Under the pieces are notes generated by a model. The model saw nothing but the letters and a program-made list of their open reading frames with translations, searched no databases and had not been told where the DNA came from. Positions 58,442 to 64,000 of a DNA stretch of 64,000 bases are shown here, one piece after another. A program made the position numbers and the translations under genes. Within the stretch, counting starts at the first letter, position 1, and every line of letters begins with the position of its first letter. Origin of the DNA: Aldehydirespirator sp965204875 (GTDB lineage Bacteria; Actinomycetota; Acidimicrobiia; Acidimicrobiales; Aldehydirespiratoraceae); the NCBI GenBank assembly GCA_965204875.1, contig OZ242020.1, positions 1,550,001-1,614,000 on the forward strand, written 5' to 3'.

Positions 58442-59218
58442 TCAGTCCCCGGCTGGTTTGGAGGCCTGGGCGGCCACCTGTGCGGCTGCTGCTGCCGCGG
58501 CGGCGGGATCGAGGGCCCGTTGCAGCGGGCGCCTGGCCTCCACCGGGAACATGTCGGTTCCGAGCACGTAGTGCAGGGGCATGCCGGTCGGGATGTTGAG
58601 ATCGCCGATCTCGTCGTCGGAGATCCGGTCGAGATGCTTGGCCAGGGCGCGCAGGCTGTTGCCGTGGGCTGAGACCAGCACGGTGCAGCCCCGGCGCAGA
58701 TCGCCGACGATGGCGTCGTTCCAGTAGGGCAGCAGCCTGGCCTGCACGTCGGCCAGGCTCTCGGTGAGCGGTATCACCTCCCGCGGCAACCCCGCATAGG
58801 CGGGGGATCCGTTGGGGTTGTACTCGTTGCCGGCCCGGATCGGCGGGGGCGGGGTGTCATAGCCGCGGCGCCATCTCAGCAGCTGCTCGTCGCCGTGGGC
58901 GCGGCGCGTGGCTGCCTTGTCCAGACCGGTCAGGTCGCCGTAGTGGCGCTCGTTGAGCCGCCAGCTGCGGTGTGCCTCCAGCGAGTTCAGGCCCAGCTCC
59001 TCCAGCACGATCTGCGTGGTCTCGACGGCGCGCTGCAGCACGGAGGTGTGCACGGCGTCGGGAACCAGCCCCGCGGCGGCGAGCAGGCGGGCGGCCTGCC
59101 GGGCCTCGGAGCGGCCCGCCTCGCTCAGGGCGCAGTCGTACCACCCGGTGAAGAGGTTGAGCTCGTTCCACTCGCTGCGCCCGTGGCGCAGCAGGATCAG
59201 GTCGTGGCTCGCCGCCAT
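58442..59218 (-). CDS. gpmA: 2,3-bisphosphoglycerate-dependent phosphoglycerate mutase
   Basis: Interconverts 3- and 2-phosphoglycerate in glycolysis. 258 residues: phosphohistidine motif LLRHGRSEWNELNLFTGWYD, RLNERHYGDLTGLDKA, and second catalytic histidine VLVSAHGNSLRALAKHLD. The C-terminus carries an Ala-rich tail (DPAAAAAAAAQVAAQASKPA) longer than usual. Start ATG at 59218 (MAASHDLILLRHGRS). Confidence 0.94.
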   Translation of the reverse strand: MAASHDLILLRHGRSEWNELNLFTGWYDCALSEAGRSEARQAARLLAAAGLVPDAVHTSVLQRAVETTQIVLEELGLNSLEAHRSWRLNERHYGDLTGLDKAATRRAHGDEQLLRWRRGYDTPPPPIRAGNEYNPNGSPAYAGLPREVIPLTESLADVQARLLPYWNDAIVGDLRRGCTVLVSAHGNSLRALAKHLDRISDDEIGDLNIPTGMPLHYVLGTDMFPVEARRPLQRALDPAAAAAAAAQVAAQASKPAGD

Positions 59219-59558
59219 GGGCTCAAGCTACCCCGCCGTGCCTGCCGGCCTGCTCCCTCTGCCTCGGCGCGGTCCGCAGTCGTAGAGATGGCCTACTCTG
59301 CTGCGCCTCGGAGCGGCTCGCAGGCGTAGAGCCGGTCGAGGGTCTCTGATCCGGGCTCGCCCAAGTTGCGACGCCCGTGCCTCCCTGTAGCCTGCCGGCG
59401 AAGTTGATATATACAGACTCAACTTTCCTGCACCGTTTGGGAATGATCCCGATAGTCTGTGCATCGCAGAAGAGCAGATCGGAGCCACCGCTCGGGGGCT
59501 CCTCAGGCAGAGTCCAAGCAATCCGCACAAGAAGCCACAAAGAAAGGTCCAACCAACC
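59219..59558. other. dnaK upstream region with repeated boundary sequence
   Basis: Gene-free. It contains an imperfect direct repeat of about 30 bp (CTGCCTCGGCGCGGTCCGCA…CGTAGAG near 59257, variant CTGCGCCTCGGAGCGGCTCG…CGTAGAG near 59301), the candidate HspR operator at 59401-59425 and the AAGAAAGG ribosome-binding site of dnaK. Confidence 0.6.
59401..59425. promoter_or_regulatory. Candidate heat-shock (HAIR-like) operator
   Basis: Inverted repeat AAGTTGA (59401-59407) / TCAACTT (59419-59425) with an 11-base AT-rich spacer, about 130 bp upstream of dnaK. HspR binds HAIR elements (CTTGAGT-N7-ACTCAAG); the arms are similar but the spacer is longer. HspR is encoded at the end of this operon. 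Confidence 0.45.
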
Positions 59559-61388
59559 ATGCCCAAAGCCGTCGGTATCGATCTCGGCACAACCAACTCC
59601 GTTGTGAGCGTTCTGGAGGGCGGCGATCCGGTCGTCATCCCCAACGCCGAGGGGTCGCGCACGACCCCCTCGGTGGTGGCGTTCAGCAAGGGCGGCGACG
59701 TCCTGGTGGGCGAGGTCGCCAAGCGCCAGGCCATCACCAACCCCGCCCGAACCATCCGCTCGGTCAAGCGCCGTATGGGCACCGACTGGTCGACCGACAT
59801 CGACTCCAAGACCTACAAGGCCCAGGAGATCTCCGCCCGCGTGCTCATGAAGCTCAAGCGCGACGCCGAGGAGTACCTCGGCGACACCGTCACGCAGGCC
59901 GTGGTGACCGTGCCCGCCTACTTCGACGACGCGCAGCGCACCGCCACCAAGGAGGCGGGCCAGATCGCGGGCCTCGAAGTGCTGCGCATCATCAACGAGC
60001 CGACCGCGGCGGCGCTGGCCTACGGGCTCGACAAGGAGACCGAGGATCAGACGATCCTTGTCTTCGACCTCGGCGGCGGCACCTTCGACGTGTCCGTGCT
60101 CGAGCTCGGCGACGGGGTCTTCGAAGTGAAGTCCACCTCGGGGGACACCAACCTCGGCGGCGACGACTGGGACGAGGCGGTCATCGACTGGCTCGTCGCC
60201 TCGTTCAAGGGCGACACGAATGTGGACCTCTCGACGGACGCCATGGCGATGCAGCGCCTCAAGGAAGCCGCCGAGAAGGCCAAGATCGAGCTGTCTCAGA
60301 CCCTGTCGGCCCAGATCAACCTGCCGTTCGTGACGGCGACCGACCAGGGTCCGCTGCACCTCGACTACACGCTGTCCCGGGCCAAGTTCCAGGAGCTGAC
60401 CGCATCGTTGCTGGCGCGCTGTCGCGGCCCCTTCGAGCAGGCCATCTCCGACGCCGGCCTCAGCAAGGGCGCCGTCGACCATGTCGTGCTCGTCGGCGGC
60501 TCCACCCGGATGCCGGCGGTGGCCGAACTGGTTCAGGAGATGACCGGCCGCGAGCCCAACAAGACGGTCAACCCCGACGAGGTGGTGGCCATCGGCGCCG
60601 CCATCCAGGCCGGTGTGCTCAAGGGCGAGGTCAAGGACGTGCTGCTTCTCGACGTGACCCCGCTCTCGCTGGGGATCGAGACCAAGGGCGGCGTGATGAC
60701 CGCCCTCATCGAGCGCAACACCACGATCCCTACCCGCAAGAGCGAGATCTTCACCACTGCCGAGGACGGTCAGCCCTCGGTGGAGATCCACGTGCTTCAG
60801 GGCGAGCGCCAGATGGCCGCCTACAACAAGACACTGGGCAAGTTCCAGCTCGTCGACCTCCCGCCGGCACCCAGGGGCATGCCCCAGATCGAGGTGACCT
60901 TCGACATCGACGCCAACGGCATCGTGCATGTGAGCGCCCAGGACAAGGCCACCGGCAAGGAGCAGTCGATGACCATCACGGGCCAGTCCTCGCTCGACTC
61001 AGACACGATCGACCAGATGGTCGCCGACGCCGAGGCACACGCCGATGAGGACCGCCGGCGACGTGAGGAGGCCGAGGTGCGCAACACGGCCGACACTCTC
61101 GTGTACCAGACCGAGAAGCTGCTCAAAGAGCAGGGCGATGCCGTCTCCGGCGACGAGAAGCAGGCCATCGAGTCCAAGCTCACCGACCTGAAGTCCTCGC
61201 TGGAGGGCACCGACACCGACGCCCTCAAGGCCGCCACCGAGGCTCTGATGACGGCCAGCCAGGAGTTCGGCCAGAGGCTGTATGAGGCCGCCGCCTCCGC
61301 CGAGCGCCAGCCGGGGGCTGCGACCGCGCCCTCCGACGACGACGTGGTGGAGGCCGAGATAGTCGACGACGACACGAAGTCGGCGTGA
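59559..61388 (+). CDS. dnaK: Chaperone DnaK (Hsp70)
   Basis: ATP-dependent chaperone, 609 residues, starting MPKAVGIDLGTTNSVVSVLE. ATPase motifs DLGGGTFDVSVLELGDG, VVTVPAYFDDAQRTATKEAG, VVLVGGSTRMPAV; substrate domain ETKGGVMTALIERNTTIPT and LLLDVTPLSLGIE; C-terminal lid ending in acidic VVEAEIVDDD. The loop after GTDW is short, as in Gram-positive DnaK. Its stop overlaps the grpE start (GTGA). Confidence 0.97.
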   Translation: MPKAVGIDLGTTNSVVSVLEGGDPVVIPNAEGSRTTPSVVAFSKGGDVLVGEVAKRQAITNPARTIRSVKRRMGTDWSTDIDSKTYKAQEISARVLMKLKRDAEEYLGDTVTQAVVTVPAYFDDAQRTATKEAGQIAGLEVLRIINEPTAAALAYGLDKETEDQTILVFDLGGGTFDVSVLELGDGVFEVKSTSGDTNLGGDDWDEAVIDWLVASFKGDTNVDLSTDAMAMQRLKEAAEKAKIELSQTLSAQINLPFVTATDQGPLHLDYTLSRAKFQELTASLLARCRGPFEQAISDAGLSKGAVDHVVLVGGSTRMPAVAELVQEMTGREPNKTVNPDEVVAIGAAIQAGVLKGEVKDVLLLDVTPLSLGIETKGGVMTALIERNTTIPTRKSEIFTTAEDGQPSVEIHVLQGERQMAAYNKTLGKFQLVDLPPAPRGMPQIEVTFDIDANGIVHVSAQDKATGKEQSMTITGQSSLDSDTIDQMVADAEAHADEDRRRREEAEVRNTADTLVYQTEKLLKEQGDAVSGDEKQAIESKLTDLKSSLEGTDTDALKAATEALMTASQEFGQRLYEAAASAERQPGAATAPSDDDVVEAEIVDDDTKSA

Positions 61389-62179
61389 CAGCCCGGGATC
61401 GGGAGGCAGCCGTGGGCGCGAACGACCGTTTCACCGGTGTCGGCGAAGTTGGCGCCGGCGAGGCTGGCGCTGCCAACGCCGAGGCTGAGGCGGCGGAGTT
61501 CGGTTCCCCCGCCGGTGCCACAGGTCTCACGCCGGCCGCTGGGCCGGATTCCGAGCCTGCTGCGGTGTCGCGACCAGCCGAGGCCGCGGCCCGCTCAACA
61601 ACAGCGGCGGGGACGCCTGGGCCGCAACCAGCCGGCGCGGCGGCCCCCTCAGATGCTCCCGGCCCGAGCAGGGTCGCGTCGCAATCTGCTTCGGGGTCGC
61701 GGCCGGCGGGCGCTGGCGAAGATGCCGTCGTTGCGGAGGTGTCAGACTCCGTTGTTGACGTCGACCAGATCGTGGCCCAGCGCGACGCCTACCTTGCCGA
61801 CCTGCAGAGGGTGACGGCCGAGTTCGCCAACTTCCGCCGCCAGACGCACAAGCGCAACACCGAGGTCGTGGCGCGAGCGGCATCCGGGCTGGTGACGGAT
61901 CTGCTGCCCGTGCTCGATGCCTGCGAGGCGGCGGCGCGCCAGGGGATCGAGGGCATCGAGGCCGTGCATTCGCAGCTGCTCGGTGTGCTGTGCGGCCAGG
62001 GTCTGAGCGTCCTCGGCGCCGTTGACGAGACCTTCGACCCCAACTGCCACGAAGCGGTGCTCGCCGAGGAGTCCGAAGACCCCGGCGCCGCCCCGCCGGT
62101 CGTGACCGAGGTGCTGCGGACCGGGTATGCCTGGCAGGGACGCGTCCTGCGGGCGGCCATGGTGCGGGTGCGGAACTGA
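61385..62179 (+). CDS. grpE: Nucleotide exchange factor GrpE
   Basis: Releases ADP from DnaK. 264 residues. The first 115 or so are low-complexity Ala/Gly/Pro, an unusually long disordered tail. This is followed by the GrpE coiled coil (QIVAQRDAYLADLQRVTAEF, ANFRRQTHKRNTEVVA) and beta domain (VDETFDPNCHEAVLAEESED, VLRTGYAWQGRVLRAAMVRV). GTG at 61385 overlaps the dnaK stop. Confidence 0.94.
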   Translation: MTARDREAAVGANDRFTGVGEVGAGEAGAANAEAEAAEFGSPAGATGLTPAAGPDSEPAAVSRPAEAAARSTTAAGTPGPQPAGAAAPSDAPGPSRVASQSASGSRPAGAGEDAVVAEVSDSVVDVDQIVAQRDAYLADLQRVTAEFANFRRQTHKRNTEVVARAASGLVTDLLPVLDACEAAARQGIEGIEAVHSQLLGVLCGQGLSVLGAVDETFDPNCHEAVLAEESEDPGAAPPVVTEVLRTGYAWQGRVLRAAMVRVRN

Positions 62180-62302
62180 TGAGGGTGCTGCGCTGATAGG
62201 GGTGCGGAACTGATGAGGGTGCGGAACTGATGAGGGGCGCTGCACTGATAAGGGTGCGGAACTGAAAGGCGGCGCGATCCGGCGCAGGAGTGTTGAGGGG
62301 AG
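62180..62302. repeat. Tandem copies of the grpE stop-codon context
   Basis: The grpE end GGTGCGGAACTGATGAGGGT is followed by further copies of GGTGCGGAACTGATGAG (about 62199, 62217) and a degenerate GGTGCGGAACTGA near 62254, interspersed with variants GCTGCGCTGATA / GCTGCACTGATA. No gene; the dnaJ ribosome-binding site GAGGGGAGG follows. Confidence 0.8.
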
Positions 62303-63406
62303 GTGAGCGTGGAACCTCAGAGAGAGTGGTTCGAGAAGGACTACTACCGGATCCTGGGCGTCGATGAGAAGGCGTCGGCGCCGGAGATAGCCAAGGCTTA
62401 CCGCAAGCTGGCCAAGAAACTGCACCCCGACGCCAATCCGGGCGACACCAAGGTGGAGGACCGGTTCAAGGCCGTGGCCGGCGCCTACGACGTGCTCGGA
62501 GACGCCGAGAAGCGGGCGGCCTACGACGAGGTGCGCCGGCTCGGCCCGATGGCCGGGGGCTTCGGCGGCGCCCGCGGGGGCCCCGGCGGGTTCAACGTGA
62601 GCTTCGACTCTGCGGGCGGCGACCTCGGCGGGCTTTTCGGCAACCTGTTCGGCGACCGCCGGCGCAGCGCGGCCCGGCGGGGCGGCGACTTCGAGACCGA
62701 CCTGCACCTGGACTTCGCCGATGCCGTGGCCGGCAGCACGGTCTCGGTGCCGGTACTCGGTGAGGCAGCCTGCGGCGCCTGCGGGGGTCTCGGCACCGAG
62801 CCCCCGGCCAAGCCCCGGCAGTGTCCGGAGTGCCACGGCTCCGGGATGCACAACGAGAACCAGGGTCTGTTCTCCTTCAGCAGGCCGTGCAATGCCTGCG
62901 CCGGCCGGGGCAGCCTCATTGACAAGCCGTGCAGCGCCTGCGCCGGACGCGGCGTCCAGCGCCGCCGACGCGAGGTCAAGGCACGCATCCCGGCGGGCGT
63001 GGCCGACGGGCAGCGGATCAAGCTGAAGGGCCGGGGAGCGCCCGGCACGGCCGGGGGCGAGCCCGGCGACCTCTACGTGCGGGTGCACGTCAAGCCGCAC
63101 CGCATCTTCGGCCGTGACGGACCGAACCTCACGCTGACCGTGCCCGTGACCTTCGCCGAGGCGGCCCTCGGCGCCGAGGTCACGGTGCCCACGCTGAACA
63201 GCTCGAACGTGACGATCCGCATACCGCCGGGCACCGCTTCAGGCAGGCGATTGCGCATCCGCGGCACCGAGGCGACCGCTGGCGCCGACATCATCGTCGC
63301 GGTCGAGGTGGTTGTGCCCGAGCAGCTCTCAGGCGAGCAGCGCGCCGCCATCGAGGCCCTCGCAGAGGCCACTGCAGACGACCCCCGAGCACATCTAGGA
63401 GTGTGA
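62303..63406 (+). CDS. dnaJ: Co-chaperone DnaJ (Hsp40)
   Basis: 367 residues. J-domain DYYRILGVDEKASAPEIAKA with HPD in KKLHPDANPG, Gly/Phe-rich segment (GGFGGARGGPGGFN), four zinc-binding CxxCxG repeats (CGACGGLG, CPECHGSG, CNACAGRG, CSACAGRG), then the C-terminal peptide-binding domains (GVADGQRIKLKGRGAPGTAG; VPTLNSSNVTIRIPPGTASG). GTG at 62303. Ends 6 bp before hspR. Confidence 0.95.
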   Translation: MSVEPQREWFEKDYYRILGVDEKASAPEIAKAYRKLAKKLHPDANPGDTKVEDRFKAVAGAYDVLGDAEKRAAYDEVRRLGPMAGGFGGARGGPGGFNVSFDSAGGDLGGLFGNLFGDRRRSAARRGGDFETDLHLDFADAVAGSTVSVPVLGEAACGACGGLGTEPPAKPRQCPECHGSGMHNENQGLFSFSRPCNACAGRGSLIDKPCSACAGRGVQRRRREVKARIPAGVADGQRIKLKGRGAPGTAGGEPGDLYVRVHVKPHRIFGRDGPNLTLTVPVTFAEAALGAEVTVPTLNSSNVTIRIPPGTASGRRLRIRGTEATAGADIIVAVEVVVPEQLSGEQRAAIEALAEATADDPRAHLGV

Positions 63407-63412
63407 ACACCG

Positions 63413-63976
63413 ATGATCGACGAGCGGTATCACCGGGCTGTCTACGTGATCTCCGTGGCTGCGGAGCTGGCGGGCATGCATCCCCAGACCTTGCGGATCT
63501 ATGAGCGCAGGGGCCTGCTCGAGCCGGAGCGCACGGCCGGCGGGCGCCGCCGCTACAGCGAGGCCGACCTGGCCCTGCTCGGGCGGATCGCGGAACTCAC
63601 CAGCGAGGGGGTCAACCTCGCCGGGGTGCAGCGCATCCTCGAACTCGAACGCCAGGTGGCGGAACTCAGCGAGCAGCTCAGCGAAGCGCTCGAAGGCCGC
63701 CTTGTTGGGATGCCCGCCCGCTCCTGGCCCGGTTCCGACGATGTGCCGGATCGCCGGTCCAGCACAGCCGTGACCCTGTATCGGGGGCGCCGCGCCGCGG
63801 CAGCCGGTCCGGTTTCTGGCCCGATACCCGGGGCAGGCAATGCGGCCGCGGCCGGCTCGACTCCTGGTTCGGCTCCGGGGGCGGGCGCGGCCGGCTCGAC
63901 TCCTGGTTCGGCTCCGGGGGCGGGCCGCGGAGGCGATGGCAACCTGGCACAGCGGAGGAACCCTGATGGCTGTTGA
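63413..63976 (+). CDS. hspR: MerR-family heat-shock repressor HspR
   Basis: Repressor of the dnaK operon. 187 residues, starting MIDERYHRAVYVISVAAELA. MerR helix-turn-helix AGMHPQTLRIYERRGLLEPE and wing GGRRRYSEADLALLGRIAEL, then a coiled coil (RILELERQVAELSEQLSEAL). The C-terminal extension is long for HspR and low in complexity. It contains an exact 13-residue tandem repeat AGSTPGSAPGAGA (period 39 bp from 63851 to 63890). AGGAG lies upstream of the ATG. Confidence 0.93.
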   Translation: MIDERYHRAVYVISVAAELAGMHPQTLRIYERRGLLEPERTAGGRRRYSEADLALLGRIAELTSEGVNLAGVQRILELERQVAELSEQLSEALEGRLVGMPARSWPGSDDVPDRRSSTAVTLYRGRRAAAAGPVSGPIPGAGNAAAAGSTPGSAPGAGAAGSTPGSAPGAGRGGDGNLAQRRNPDGC

Positions 63977-64000
63977 TCCCAACCGCTGGACCCTCAAGAC
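63966..64000 (+). CDS. clpB: Start of ClpB-like disaggregase, rest beyond window
   Basis: The ATG at 63966, overlapping the last codons of hspR, opens MAVDPNRWTLK at the window end. This matches the first residues of actinobacterial ClpB, which follows hspR in many heat-shock operons. Only 11 residues are visible, so the call rests mostly on context. Confidence 0.65.
   Translation, partial: MAVDPNRWTLK

Overview
The window is high-GC, with actinobacterial gene content: an HspR-type dnaK-grpE-dnaJ-hspR-clpB heat-shock operon, a PknB/PP2C/TrpG-PabA neighbourhood, an actinobacterial EF-G paralogue and many GTG starts. The large secreted proteins with poly-threonine linkers and the methylated-amine genes suggest an uncultured member of the Acidimicrobiia or a relative. 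That placement is inference; no rRNA is present.

Layout. (1) 1-18,284: C1/methylated-amine metabolism. A type III glutamine synthetase lies on the minus strand at the left edge. A tight plus-strand operon (7,941-18,284) encodes the three split glutamate-synthase-like subunits (MgsABC/GlxBCD type), two dimethylglycine/sarcosine-dehydrogenase-like FAD+GcvT proteins, a non-pyrrolysine MttB-family methyltransferase and a small ferredoxin. Between them is an accessory patch (1.1-7.8 kb): a Fic protein, a secreted Fn3-like protein, a TacA-like antitoxin with a truncated toxin, an AT-richer restriction-modification pair and two frameshifted HEPN-type genes. (2) 18.3-28.9 kb: an IS30 copy, a large poly-Thr secreted protein, EF-G2, tRNA-Arg, a cupin enzyme, and a GAF/small protein/DUF4062 cluster broken by an ISL3 element. 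(3) 28.9-41.1 kb: a helicase-methylase-ATPase (Hma-like) defence cluster with three small plus-strand genes inside it. (4) 41.1-45.4 kb: a region rich in G-tracts that leads into an SLH-domain surface protein. (5) 45.4-64 kb: mostly housekeeping genes (three tRNAs, a pectinacetylesterase-like lipoprotein, prephenate dehydratase, a metallo-hydrolase, PP2C, PknB, TrpG/PabA, an Fe-S oxidoreductase, phosphoglycerate mutase, the dnaK operon), interrupted by an HNH nuclease/methyltransferase pair whose methyltransferase is split by a second IS30 copy.

Main discoveries. Seven long G homopolymers (10-27 bases) are scattered over the window. One (G14 at 33,398) puts the DUF1156 methylase of the Hma-like system out of frame, and a single extra G restores one continuous 927-residue reading frame. 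Another (G13 at 42,099) uncouples the best Shine-Dalgarno/ATG from the SLH protein, and removing one G reconnects them. A third (G15 at 3,376) is in frame in a secreted protein. This looks like slipped-strand phase variation of a defence methylase and surface proteins. Nearly every toxin or defence locus here is truncated, frameshifted or IS-interrupted. Many gene boundaries carry short direct repeats that copy the start- or stop-codon context.
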